A stretch of DNA of 64,000 nt, from NCBI RefSeq assembly GCF_002160985.1, contig NZ_NFLQ01000004.1, forward strand, positions 1 through 64,000. The letters run 5' to 3'. Positions 34,737 through 42,272 of the stretch are shown here, one piece after another; position 1 is the stretch's first letter; every line of letters starts with the position of its first letter. A program made the position numbers and the translations under genes. Under the pieces are notes generated by a model. The model made no database searches and was not told the DNA's origin. It saw only the letters and a list, made by a program, of their open reading frames with translations. This DNA comes from Lachnoclostridium sp. An118 (lineage in GTDB: Bacteria > Bacillota > Clostridia > Lachnospirales > Lachnospiraceae).

Positions 34737-35204
34737 ATGTTTTCTTTGATTATTCGTGAAGCATGGGAAGAATTGCAACAAAAGCAGACAAAGGAGAACA
34801 AAGAGTTTATGAAGCCCGTAATAACTCCGTCCGGGGAGGACTACCTGGAAACCATCCTTGTTCTCCAAAAGAAACTCGGTATGGTACGCTCCGTAGATGT
34901 GGCCCGGCACATGGAGGTGTCAAAGCCCAGCGTGTGCCATGCAGTTTCCATTTTGGAGCAAGGCGGTTTTCTGATTAAAGACGAGGATCATTTCCTTCGC
35001 TTAACTGAAAAAGGCCGGGAGGCGGCTGAGGCAATCTATGAACGGCACTGCTATTTTAAAAACTGGCTGATGGAGGCAGGTGTGGAGGATGCTACTGCGG
35101 AACAGGAAGCCTGCAGGATCGAGCATGACATCAGTGAGCAGAGCTTCCAGAAACTGAAGAGATGGAAGGAGCTGGGACACTCTGAAGAGACAAATGGTGA
35201 TTGA
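34737..35204 (+). CDS. DtxR/MntR-family metal-dependent regulator
   Basis: 155 aa. After about 25 extra N-terminal residues the DtxR winged helix is clear: TPSGEDYLETILVLQKKLG, VRSVDVARHMEVSKPSVCHA, HFLRLTEKGREAAEAIYERH. The dimerisation helix carries metal-ligand-type residues (EQEACRIEHDISEQS); there is no SH3-like third domain. ATG follows AAAGGGGGCGCACTAAG. Its place behind the ABC/ECF genes supports iron- or manganese-controlled transport. Confidence 0.88.
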   Translation: MFSLIIREAWEELQQKQTKENKEFMKPVITPSGEDYLETILVLQKKLGMVRSVDVARHMEVSKPSVCHAVSILEQGGFLIKDEDHFLRLTEKGREAAEAIYERHCYFKNWLMEAGVEDATAEQEACRIEHDISEQSFQKLKRWKELGHSEETNGD

Positions 35205-35598
35205 ATTTCCAGAGGAGCGGCTGCCGGAGATTTGCTGTATCCAAAGAAAGCTCCAGGCTTTGGAGGGTGTGAAAATCTACATGGAGCCACAACAGATCCG
35301 ATATCCGGGATTCTTTCTGGATATGCTCCAGCGTAAGGTTGTGGTGGAGGGAAAAGAGGTGATGCTGACAGCCAGAGAATTTGATGTCCTTGCAGTTATG
35401 GCCCGACATCCAGGGCGGGTTTATACTTATGAGCAGATATGCGGTATTCTCTATGGAGAAACAGATGTATGGAAAAAAACATATAACAATATCTATTGCT
35501 TGATTGGCAGTCTGCGGAAAAAATTGGCAAGGAGATCACAGGATCCGGGATATCTTTATACGGTACATGGTGTGGGGTATCGGTTTGAAATCAATTAG
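35194..35598 (+). CDS. Orphan OmpR-type DNA-binding domain protein
   Basis: 134 aa. The C-terminal 85 residues form a response-regulator winged helix: EVMLTAREFDVLAVMARHPG, YTYEQICGILYG and YTVHGVGYRFEI. The N-terminal 45 residues are too short for a receiver and lack the Asp pocket. It overlaps the DtxR stop and is probably co-translated. It may be a remnant of a full regulator or a phosphorylation-independent regulator. Confidence 0.75.
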   Translation: MVIEFPEERLPEICCIQRKLQALEGVKIYMEPQQIRYPGFFLDMLQRKVVVEGKEVMLTAREFDVLAVMARHPGRVYTYEQICGILYGETDVWKKTYNNIYCLIGSLRKKLARRSQDPGYLYTVHGVGYRFEIN

Positions 35599-35620
35599 AA
35601 AATATTCGTATCAATCAACA

Positions 35621-35648
35621 GGGGACGCTGCGTTTAAACAGCGTCCCC
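35621..35648. terminator. Strong hairpin at the end of the cargo block
   Basis: A perfect 10-bp stem GGGGACGCTG / CAGCGTCCCC with an 8-nt loop, between convergent genes. T-tracts are weak, so termination strength is uncertain. It marks the end of the metal-transport cargo. Confidence 0.6.
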
Positions 35649-35679
35649 AAATTCTTTCACAAAATAGTTAGCCTTGTTT

Positions 35680-36525
35680 TTAGTCTGAGAATGGGAGATC
35701 CGAGCGATAGTAGTCAACTTTGCGAAGAGGGATGACAGCCGCTCCGGCTTCTAACTTTTTAATTTGAACGTCATGGGATAATCCCAGGACAGCGCAGCCA
35801 CACGAAACCTTTTCAATGACTGACTGGCCCGATGCCAGGTCAACGATTGCATGACCATTCATTGTCCCAACCCGTGTATTTCCATTCAAGCTCAGAATAC
35901 GGGAGTTGTCCTGCAGGGTATGGATCTGGCTATCCCTGTATGCATAACGAATAAGTGAAATATCTTTCATCTCATGGACAACTGCATTTTCGCCCAGATT
36001 AGAGATCATAGCACGGTCATCTAGGCACTGGATCTGAGCGTTTCCCTGAACATCCTTAATGAAAGAGTTACCTGTGATGATCTCTGCCTGAGCATGATCC
36101 TCCATCGTATTGATGACAGAATCAAAACAGTAGATTTCTGCATCTCCGCATACGGTTTCCACGTCACAGTGATACAGGATATGCTTACCACTGCTGATCA
36201 ACTTGATCGTCTCATTTGCCCGTAAGTATTTCTTCTGCCAATCTTCCAGCGCGGAGATTAATCTTTGCTGGATAGGCTTGTTCTTCTGTAACGGTCTGTC
36301 AAGCCAGGAATCGGCAGAGAACATAGAGAAGTTGATTTTCTCCTGCTTTGGGCTGATCCACCATTTCCAACAATATGGGTGCAAGCTGAAAATTATGGGA
36401 TAGGTGCCATCCTTGATATATCCGGCATCAGCTTTGGATGCCAGAATATCCTGTACGCCTTTATCTCCCCTGACTGTTGCGTAACCTTCATTTTCAAATA
36501 ATACAATACTAAATTTTAAATCCAT
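35680..36525 (-). CDS. Repeat-rich protein with predicted solenoid (beta-helix-like) region
   Basis: 281 aa, not assigned to a named family. Residues about 110-265 are short repeats of roughly 18-20 residues, each with a hydrophobic-polar pattern around Asn/Asp-Ala/Ser-x-Ile (GNAQIQCLDDRAMI, GENAVVHEMKDISLI, DNSRILSLNGNTRV, NGHAIVDLASGQSV). They look like turns of a right-handed parallel beta helix. The N-terminal 100 residues contain a Trp-rich stretch (HPYCWKWWISPKQEK). ATG follows AAAGGAGAAAAGA. Its leader is a near-copy of the ligase leader, so it is a backbone gene under the same control. Confidence 0.8.
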   Translation of the reverse strand: MDLKFSIVLFENEGYATVRGDKGVQDILASKADAGYIKDGTYPIIFSLHPYCWKWWISPKQEKINFSMFSADSWLDRPLQKNKPIQQRLISALEDWQKKYLRANETIKLISSGKHILYHCDVETVCGDAEIYCFDSVINTMEDHAQAEIITGNSFIKDVQGNAQIQCLDDRAMISNLGENAVVHEMKDISLIRYAYRDSQIHTLQDNSRILSLNGNTRVGTMNGHAIVDLASGQSVIEKVSCGCAVLGLSHDVQIKKLEAGAAVIPLRKVDYYRSDLPFSD

Positions 36526-36596
36526 TCTTTTCTCCTTTCTTTTGGCATGTTCTTCCGGAAAGGTCTCTCTGCTCCTCCTTCCCCGCTTTCAGGCAC

Positions 36597-36630
36597 AAAA
36601 AAAGAGAATGACACAAAATGCTCATTCTCT
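36597..36630 (-). terminator. Leader terminator 2 (36.6-kb copy)
   Basis: On the minus strand AGAGAATGA pairs with TCATTCTCT and is followed by TTTTTTT, 72 nt before the start of the repeat-rich protein. The same hairpin is found at 49326-49359. Confidence 0.85.
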
Positions 36631-36650
36631 GACAGCGTGCAGTTTTCTGC

Positions 36651-36687
36651 AAAATAATAAAAAGCCAGAAGGTACTGCCCTGTTGGC
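36651..36687 (-). terminator. Leader terminator 1 (36.6-kb copy)
   Basis: Minus-strand GCCA...TGGC hairpin with an inner AGG/CCT helix, followed by TTTTTATTATTTTG. It is tandem with terminator 2. Confidence 0.65.
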
Positions 36688-36766
36688 AGAATATCCCTCT
36701 GACTGCACTTACAAACCTAAACAGCATATCCTTTTCCGGATAAACACAATTACTGATTACAGATTT

Positions 36767-36795
36767 AGTATACTACTATATGTAGTGGAAAGCAA
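36767..36795 (-). promoter_or_regulatory. Leftward promoter with palindromic spacer (36.8 kb)
   Basis: On the minus strand -35 TTGCTT (36795-36790), 17 nt, -10 TATACT (36772-36767). The spacer contains CTAC-ATATA-GTAG, a dyad that would place a repressor between -35 and -10. Confidence 0.75.
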
Positions 36796-37157
36796 CAAAA
36801 ATCTCTACTATAAATTTAGTGTTTTTATACTTGACAAACTTGACCTGAAGCCAGACCGGGAACGGTCATAATTGCTTCCAGAGCCGCAGCCCGTGGACTG
36901 CCCCTCTGAAAGAGGGCGCAACTATACACCGGTCGAGCCGGTGCGTTGCGTCCTGCCGGAAGCCCCTTGCAGGGAGCAGATGATTTCCGCAGATTTTCAA
37001 TCTGTTCCAATCAGCACAGGGGAAGCTACACTTCCCCTGTGCTGTCTGCCGCCAGCTTACCCCTTTGTGGACTTGCCGACCGGAAACATCTTGCGTTGCA
37101 AGCTGTTCCCGTCCAGCAAGTTTACGATTATGTCTTTTATTTATAAGGTACAAGGAT
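36796..37157. other. Gene-poor GC-rich stretch with a strong hairpin
   Basis: No convincing gene; overlapping ORFs on both strands lack RBS and recognisable domains. It contains a perfect 12-bp hairpin GCACAGGGGAAG / CTTCCCCTGTGC at 37014-37042. Probably a fragment of a mobile element brought in with the methyltransferase gene that follows. Confidence 0.5.
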
Positions 37158-37197
37158 TATAATGAAATAAAATCGCAGCGAAAGGAAGTATACTTAG

Positions 37198-37812
37198 ATG
37201 GGTGACCCAAGTAAATTTTCAAGTATCACAGAATATTATATTGTGTTTTATGCCATTGCCATATTAGTTTTGTCTGAACTGGCAATATGGTTATTTTCAT
37301 CAAAAGGTAGAGGAAAAGAAAAACGAAAATCCGCAGATAGCGGAACCGTATGGCTTATTATAATTGGCTGGTGTTGGGGAGTAATAGCAGGAGCTTTTTT
37401 CCGTAGCCAAAGTGTACCGGATTTTATACGTAGCTGGTTATTGCCGCATTTTTGCTATTATATCGGAGTGGTGTTTATTATATTAGGCGTTTTTATCCGT
37501 TGTACTGCTGTTCTTACTTTAAAAAAGGCATTCACTCTCCAAGTCCAGACAACAAGCGATCAGCACTTAGTTAAAACAGGCTTATATCATTTCGTACGCA
37601 ATCCGGCTTATACTGGTAGTATGGTAAGTTTGTTAGGTGTTTCATTAGCTTATCGGTCTATTCCGGGGGCTATCTCAGTAATGATCGTTTGCCTGATTTG
37701 TTACAGTATTAGAATTAGTATTGAAGAAACGGCGCTTAAAAATCAATTTCACGATGAATTTGAACGCTATTGTAAAGAAACAAAATATAGACTCATTCCT
37801 GGAATTTATTAA
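37198..37812 (+). CDS. Isoprenylcysteine carboxyl methyltransferase (ICMT)-family membrane protein
   Basis: 204 aa with about five membrane segments. The C-terminal SAM-binding signature is present: LVKTGLYHFVRNPAYTGSM followed by RISIEETALKNQFHDEFE and Y-x5-Y. Bacterial members methylate or otherwise modify lipids or small molecules; the substrate is unknown. ATG follows AAAGGAAGTATACTTAG. It is AT-rich and isolated, so likely a cargo gene. Confidence 0.85.
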   Translation: MGDPSKFSSITEYYIVFYAIAILVLSELAIWLFSSKGRGKEKRKSADSGTVWLIIIGWCWGVIAGAFFRSQSVPDFIRSWLLPHFCYYIGVVFIILGVFIRCTAVLTLKKAFTLQVQTTSDQHLVKTGLYHFVRNPAYTGSMVSLLGVSLAYRSIPGAISVMIVCLICYSIRISIEETALKNQFHDEFERYCKETKYRLIPGIY

Positions 37813-37858
37813 ATTGCACAGAAAACTGAATACCAGCCGCCCACCGGCGGCTCCACCG

Positions 37859-37895
37859 AGCAGGAAATCATAGAACGGTTTCCTGCTTTTTTTAT
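37859..37895 (+). terminator. Terminator after the ICMT-like gene
   Basis: AGCAGGAAA pairs with TTTCCTGCT, followed by TTTTTTATT. Confidence 0.85.
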
Positions 37896-37915
37896 TCTGA
37901 ACTTTTCTACCTGCT

Positions 37916-37953
37916 GTTGCTATTTGTGAGCCTCCTACGTATGAAATAAGTAA
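37916..37953 (+). promoter_or_regulatory. Promoter/operator, copy B of the parMR motif
   Basis: TTGCTA (37917-37922), 17 nt, TATGAA (37940-37945) with TACGTA at the -10. It shares with 17095-17132 the blocks GTTGCTATTT, CCTC, TACGTATG and AATAAGTA. It lies 120 bp before the DUF5348 gene. Confidence 0.6.
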
Positions 37954-38072
37954 CAGAGCTGCAAAAAGTATTTTGATTATTCAGAATACAAAACATCAGT
38001 GTAACTTGTCCATTCTCAAGAAATCGAACTCTATTGTATTTATGAAAAGTAAAATTACAGGAGGAAGTTACT

Positions 38073-38303
38073 ATGGTAAAGAAAAAAGGTGTTTTATGTT
38101 ATGACCGGGAGTCTGGGAGGTATGATATCTATTTTGGAAATGGCAGCTATTACGGTGGCCTGCATTGCGGGGACTGTTTTGATGTGGAGATGGATGGAGA
38201 CTGGGTGCCGGTCCGGATTGAAATGAATGATGACTGGTATCTTGTGGGAGTGCCAAAAGTCAGGCTGGATGGGTTGACAGTCCGGGCAGACTGGTACGAA
38301 TAA
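38073..38303 (+). CDS. DUF5348 protein
   Basis: 76 aa with the family pattern YYGGLHCGDCFDVEMDGDWV...PVRIEMNDDWYLVG, a small beta-rich protein common on Firmicute plasmids and ICEs. ATG follows AGGAGGAAGTTACT. Function unknown. The preceding promoter block is shared with the partition genes, so it may be co-regulated with parMR. Confidence 0.8.
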   Translation: MVKKKGVLCYDRESGRYDIYFGNGSYYGGLHCGDCFDVEMDGDWVPVRIEMNDDWYLVGVPKVRLDGLTVRADWYE

Positions 38304-38322
38304 TCACGACAGGAGGATGGAC

Positions 38323-38628
38323 ATGAAGAAGGAATGGGTGAAACCGGAGATCCGGTTTACGACAGATCCGGATATTATCCTGGGGTGTTTGTATGAGGTA
38401 TATGGACAGGAAAAGAAAGCTGTATTGGCTGGAAAGAATATCCGGCATACAATGATCTTCCCGTTTCTCCGGATGCTGGCAAATAATGCAGAAGGAGATA
38501 TCCGGGATCTGGAAACTCTGCATCAGCGGCTCTGGAAGATTTATGAAAAAGAACCGGAAAAACAGGTGTTTGTACAGCAGAGCCAGAAAATCCTGGCGGC
38601 TGTCAGAAAAGGAGAAGATGGCGGATGA
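38323..38628 (+). CDS. Small hypothetical backbone protein (101 aa)
   Basis: Start ATG 38323, six nt after AGGAGG (an ATG at 38317 abuts the RBS). Helical, charged protein (IRDLETLHQRLWKIYEKEPE). It lies 19 nt after the DUF5348 gene. Not recognised. Confidence 0.65.
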   Translation: MKKEWVKPEIRFTTDPDIILGCLYEVYGQEKKAVLAGKNIRHTMIFPFLRMLANNAEGDIRDLETLHQRLWKIYEKEPEKQVFVQQSQKILAAVRKGEDGG

Positions 38629-38804
38629 TTTCTTTTGGAAAAGCAAAACAGGGAAAACGAATTTTCAAAAGGGTGATCAGCACCTGCACCCCAGCAACGA
38701 TCCAGATTGGACAGCGGAAATAATCTGCTGTCCGTTTTGCGTTTCTATGTCATGCAACGTATAGATTATATATAGGAAGTGTGTCAGAAGTGTGCCAATT
38801 CCTG

Positions 38805-38834
38805 AACACAACATAATAGCAATTATGTTGTGTT
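38805..38834. repeat. Perfect 13-bp inverted repeat upstream of a tyrosine recombinase
   Basis: AACACAACATAAT, 4-nt spacer AGCA, ATTATGTTGTGTT. Related half-motifs follow at 38871-38882 (CAGCATAATTGC) and 38906-38918 (GCAACATAATCGC). Candidate recombination core with accessory sites, or an operator. Apart from these, 38629-38935 shows no gene. Confidence 0.7.
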
Positions 38835-38935
38835 AGAGGCATGATAGACAGAAGAACTCCTATTTGAACGCAGCATAATTGCACATATCCTACGGAAAAG
38901 TGAGCGCAACATAATCGCAGAAAGGAATGACAAGC

Positions 38936-39772
38936 ATGACATTATTGGATGATTACAGGACCTATCTGAAGGAACAGGGGCTGGCTGAGAATACGATTCA
39001 AACTTATTGCCGGCATGTTGACGAATACTGTCAGTGGTACAAGGATACTTTCGGGCAGGAACTGGTACAGCTCTACCACACGAATATTCTGGATTTCCGG
39101 TCCTACCAGCAGAATATCAAAAAGCTGAAGTTTAAAAGCATTGATACGAAGCTGTCTTCCCTCTCCAACTTTAATGAATATCTGGTCCTGGCAGGGGTTC
39201 AGCAGGAATTGGTGATCACTGCAGGGGACCGGCTGAAATTCCAACAGGAGATTGCAAGCCCGGCAGAGATAGAAAAGAAAGATGTGGAGGCGTTTCTCCA
39301 GAAGGTGTTGGTAGAGACTGGGAAGAGAAACTATGCAATCGCCGTGATCCTTGCATATGCTGGCCTGCGTGTCAGCGAGTGCATTAGCATCGGCCTGACA
39401 GATCTTGATTTTCAGGCACGGGAACTTTTGGTAACAGGGAAGGGCAATAAGCAGCGGATCGTGTTTATCAATGACAAGATCCTCCATGCGGTCCGGGAAT
39501 ATCTGAAGGAAAGGAACTCCGACTCAACGTATCTGTTTGTCAGCAGGAACGGCGGGAAACTGGACCGCAGCAGTGTCAACCGGTTTTTTAACCAGTGTTC
39601 TGACCGGATCACGCCGCATAAGCTCCGGCATTATTTCTGTTCCCATGCCCTGGAGATGGGATATACGGTTGCGGAAGTCGCAAACCAGGCCGGACATGCC
39701 AGTGAGCGGACAACGCTGATCTATACCAATACGAGCCGCAAGCAGATGAAGGAGAAATCAAACCTGCTGTAA
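38936..39772 (+). CDS. XerC/XerD-like tyrosine recombinase
   Basis: 278 aa from ATG 38936 (AAAGGAATGACAAGC). N-terminal SAM-like DNA-binding domain (LDDYRTYLKEQGLAENTIQT). Catalytic residues: Arg in AYAGLRVSECISIGL, Lys region KGNKQRIVF, HxxR in TPHKLRHYFCSHALEM, then GHASERTTLIYTN with the terminal His and Tyr. Distinct from the tRNA integrase in size and lacks an arm-binding domain, like XerD-type resolvases. It may resolve element multimers at the palindromic site upstream. Confidence 0.92.
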   Translation: MTLLDDYRTYLKEQGLAENTIQTYCRHVDEYCQWYKDTFGQELVQLYHTNILDFRSYQQNIKKLKFKSIDTKLSSLSNFNEYLVLAGVQQELVITAGDRLKFQQEIASPAEIEKKDVEAFLQKVLVETGKRNYAIAVILAYAGLRVSECISIGLTDLDFQARELLVTGKGNKQRIVFINDKILHAVREYLKERNSDSTYLFVSRNGGKLDRSSVNRFFNQCSDRITPHKLRHYFCSHALEMGYTVAEVANQAGHASERTTLIYTNTSRKQMKEKSNLL

Positions 39773-39821
39773 ACACTTCTTTTTATTTATCTAATGTGCA
39801 GTGCTGTTTCACTTTACTTTT

Positions 39822-39849
39822 ATACTAATATTGATTATGATATTAGTAT
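39822..39849 (+). promoter_or_regulatory. AbiE operator palindrome
   Basis: ATACTAATAT, 8 nt, ATATTAGTAT: perfect 10-bp arms directly before abiEi and overlapping a TATACT -10-like element. AbiEi-type antitoxins are known to autoregulate through inverted repeats. Confidence 0.75.
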
Positions 39850-39865
39850 GAAAGGATGTGGCAAG

Positions 39866-40459
39866 ATGAAACTTTTTCAACAGCTAGATCAAATGGTGGA
39901 GAAACAGGACGGGATTCTGCGGACTGCCCAGGTTGTAGAGGCCGGGATTTCTAAACCGGTTTTTTATGAATATGTGAAGGACCGTAAAATGGAGCGGGCA
40001 GCACATGGGATTTATGTATCGAAAGATTCCTGGATAGACGCCATGTATCTGATTCATCTGCGTTTTGGCCAGGCTGTATTTTCCCATGAAACAGCATTGT
40101 TTTTCCATGACCTGACGGACCGGGAGCCGATGGCGTATACTGTCACGTTGAAAACAGGCTACAATCCGGCCAGTTTGAAGGCGGAGGGGGTTCAGGTTTA
40201 CACGATTAAGCCGGAACTGCATGGGGTCGGATTGACAACGGCACAGACACCTTTTGGACATCCTGTGCCAATTTATGATATGGAGCGGACCATCTGCGAT
40301 CTGCTCCGCAGTCGGAACCGTATTGAGATACAGACATATCAGGAAGCGTTGAAGGCTTATGCCCGGCGGAAAGACAAGAACCTTCGGAGGCTGATGCAAT
40401 ATGCGGGGGTCTTCCGGGTAGAAAAAATCTTACGGCAATATTTGGAGGTACTTTTATGA
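39866..40459 (+). CDS. abiEi: AbiEi-type antitoxin (winged-helix regulator)
   Basis: 197 aa from ATG 39866 (AAAGGA upstream). N-terminal winged helix GILRTAQVVEAGISKPVFYE...RAAHGIYV matches the AbiEi_4 antitoxin domain; the C-terminal domain has YDMERTICDLLRSRNRIE, its conserved segment. In type IV AbiE systems it represses the operon and counters the AbiEii toxin indirectly. The stop overlaps the toxin start. Confidence 0.88.
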   Translation: MKLFQQLDQMVEKQDGILRTAQVVEAGISKPVFYEYVKDRKMERAAHGIYVSKDSWIDAMYLIHLRFGQAVFSHETALFFHDLTDREPMAYTVTLKTGYNPASLKAEGVQVYTIKPELHGVGLTTAQTPFGHPVPIYDMERTICDLLRSRNRIEIQTYQEALKAYARRKDKNLRRLMQYAGVFRVEKILRQYLEVLL

Positions 40460-41301
40460 TAAATACGGCAAAACAGTTAAAAGATCTGATCCGTAATCTG
40501 GCAAAGAAAAATTCCGCCGATGCGCAGATTCTGATGCGGAATTATATGATGGAGCGTTTTTTAGAGCGGATTGCCCTGTCGGAGTACAGGGATAAGTTTA
40601 TTTTAAAAGGCGGTATGCTGGTGGCTGCAATCGTTGGGGTGGACGCCAGATCAACGATGGATTTAGACGCTACAATAAAGGGAACCGATGTAACTGTGGA
40701 AAACATAGAAAATCTGGTTGCGGCCGTATGCTCAGTCCCTATTGATGACGGTGTGAGATTCCAACTGAAAAGTATCTCAGAGATCATGGATGAGGCGGAG
40801 TATCCGGGAATACGGGTCAGCATGACTGCGCTCTTTGATGGAGTAGTAACACCTTTGAAGATAGATATTTCCACAGGAGACGCAATCACGCCAAGAGAGG
40901 TCCGGTACAGCTTCAAACTGATGCTGGAAGACCGCTCGATTGATATTTGGGCGTATAATTTGGAAACCGTACTGGCGGAAAAGCTGGAAACAATCCTTAC
41001 CAGGGCTACCGCCAATACCCGCATGAGGGATTTTTATGACGTATTTATCCTGCTTCAGCTTCATGGGGATACCCTGGATTCCGTACTCTTTCGGGAAGCG
41101 CTGTTGGCGACTGCCGCTAAGCGGGGAACGGAATCCTCTCTTGCAGACGCAGAAGAAAGACTGGATGAGATTGAGGAAAGTCCGGTCATGCGGAAACTTT
41201 GGAACGCCTATCAAAAGAAATTTTCTTATGCAGCCAATCTGGAGTGGAATACGGTCATGGAGGCAGCGCATAAACTGATTCGGTTGGGAAATAAAGAGTA
41301 A
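40456..41301 (+). CDS. abiEii: AbiEii-type nucleotidyltransferase toxin
   Basis: 281 aa. Nucleotidyltransferase core: FILKGGMLVAAIVGVDARST followed by MDLDATIKG (GG and DxD motifs), then PLKIDISTGD and ETVLAEKLETILTRATANTR, ending MRDFYDVFILL, all AbiEii-family features. In studied systems the toxin blocks growth after phage infection and stabilises mobile elements. Coupled to the antitoxin by a 4-nt overlap. Confidence 0.92.
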   Translation: MINTAKQLKDLIRNLAKKNSADAQILMRNYMMERFLERIALSEYRDKFILKGGMLVAAIVGVDARSTMDLDATIKGTDVTVENIENLVAAVCSVPIDDGVRFQLKSISEIMDEAEYPGIRVSMTALFDGVVTPLKIDISTGDAITPREVRYSFKLMLEDRSIDIWAYNLETVLAEKLETILTRATANTRMRDFYDVFILLQLHGDTLDSVLFREALLATAAKRGTESSLADAEERLDEIEESPVMRKLWNAYQKKFSYAANLEWNTVMEAAHKLIRLGNKE

Positions 41302-41312
41302 ATTGTAGAATT

Positions 41313-41336
41313 TAGGGAGCCGTCCGTGAGGGCGGC
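41313..41336. terminator. GGAGCCG hairpin after abiEii
   Basis: GGAGCCG-CC / GG-CGGCTCC hairpin between convergent genes. The identical hairpin recurs at 52590-52613. The T-tract is weak here. Confidence 0.6.
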
Positions 41337-41349
41337 TCCGAGTCATTTG

Positions 41350-41583
41350 TTATTCCTTTTTCTTCTTTGGACACCAGGCCGGAGAGGTCTTTATCGGAAC
41401 CTCATCAGACCAGGGTTTCCCGAAGCCTAAAAAACCAGGGTGTTTTACAATTCTGTGTTCATGAAAATAATCCAGTATATACATTTGATCCGGATGCTTA
41501 CAGGTAAATTCTGCACGGCTGTTATTGCGAGGCCGGAGTGACCTGCAAAATTCACATTCACTGCATTTTATCTTTTCTTTCAT
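41350..41583 (-). CDS. Small cysteine-rich hypothetical protein
   Basis: 77 aa with four or five Cys arranged as KCSECEFCRSL, FTCKHPDQ and PAWCPKKKK, probably a zinc ribbon. ATG follows GAGGTGATCGAAT. Last gene of the leftward operon. Function unknown. Confidence 0.75.
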   Translation of the reverse strand: MKEKIKCSECEFCRSLRPRNNSRAEFTCKHPDQMYILDYFHEHRIVKHPGFLGFGKPWSDEVPIKTSPAWCPKKKKE

Positions 41584-41616
41584 ATTCGATCACCTCATAG
41601 TTTTATCATAGTTCAC

Positions 41617-42252
41617 TTAATACATAAGATCTTCCGCTACGCTGATCTGAAAGGTCTCTTCAAACCAGTGCCAGATTTTTTCCCGGTGTGTTCCAGACGG
41701 AAATCCATGCCAGGACTGTTCGATACATTCTGTCTCCGGGTCCATAGGAATCTCTCCAAATTCTTCCCAGAGCCGCCGGATGCTGCCCGGCAGGTACAGG
41801 ATAGTAAGGGTAAAACAGGATTTAGAGAACAGGGGAACAAGAATCTCGCTGTAAACTACCTCCCAGTCACCGCCTGCAAGCCCGCAGCCCAGATAGCCGG
41901 GGATGGCGATCTGGGATACTCCTTCTTGCGCAGCCAGGAACATCATACTGGTCAGGCTCTGCCTTAATGCGCTATATTCTGTATCCAGCCCTTTTCCGGT
42001 GGGAACATTTTCGGCAAACAGATGAGCCACATAGCGCAGCGTATCCTTCTTCTGCGTCAAATAACAGGCACCAAGAAGGGCTTCCCTGTTCTTTTTACAG
42101 AGCTGCTGGTATTCCCGATACTGACCTGCAGTTAAGAGATTTTTCCGGATCTGTCTGGCGATACCGGCTCCCATGACGCCCTGGCAGTTGACCTGGTGGG
42201 CGATCATCGGCGTATCTTCCTGGAGCAGATTTCCTTTTCTTTCTTTGATCAT
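41617..42252 (-). CDS. Macrodomain (ADP-ribose-binding) protein, DarG-like fold
   Basis: 211 aa from ATG 42252 (GGGAGGAAAATCT). The macro fold signature is present: QEDTPMIAHQVNCQGVMGAG at the N-terminus, then IAIPGYLGCGLAGGDWEVV (the glycine-rich ADP-ribose loop) near 125. Macrodomains bind or hydrolyse ADP-ribose from proteins or nucleic acids. It shares an operon with a DUF3990 ADP-ribosyltransferase-fold protein and a NADAR protein, which suggests an eraser or antitoxin role. Confidence 0.88.
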   Translation of the reverse strand: MIKERKGNLLQEDTPMIAHQVNCQGVMGAGIARQIRKNLLTAGQYREYQQLCKKNREALLGACYLTQKKDTLRYVAHLFAENVPTGKGLDTEYSALRQSLTSMMFLAAQEGVSQIAIPGYLGCGLAGGDWEVVYSEILVPLFSKSCFTLTILYLPGSIRRLWEEFGEIPMDPETECIEQSWHGFPSGTHREKIWHWFEETFQISVAEDLMY

Positions 42253-42272
42253 AGATTTTCCTCCCATCTTTC

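Larger units (their letters stand above)
36590..36745 (-). repeat. Conserved leader, copy 1
   Basis: About 155 bp nearly identical to 49318-49480 in the same orientation. It covers both leader terminators, the AACCTAAACAGC region and the CCGGATA segment. Each copy lies between a palindrome-spacer promoter and a leftward backbone gene. Confidence 0.9.

Noticed and set aside
36826-37162. 96-aa ORFs on both strands
   Set aside because: GC-rich region with open frames in several directions, no RBS, no domain; treated as non-coding residue.
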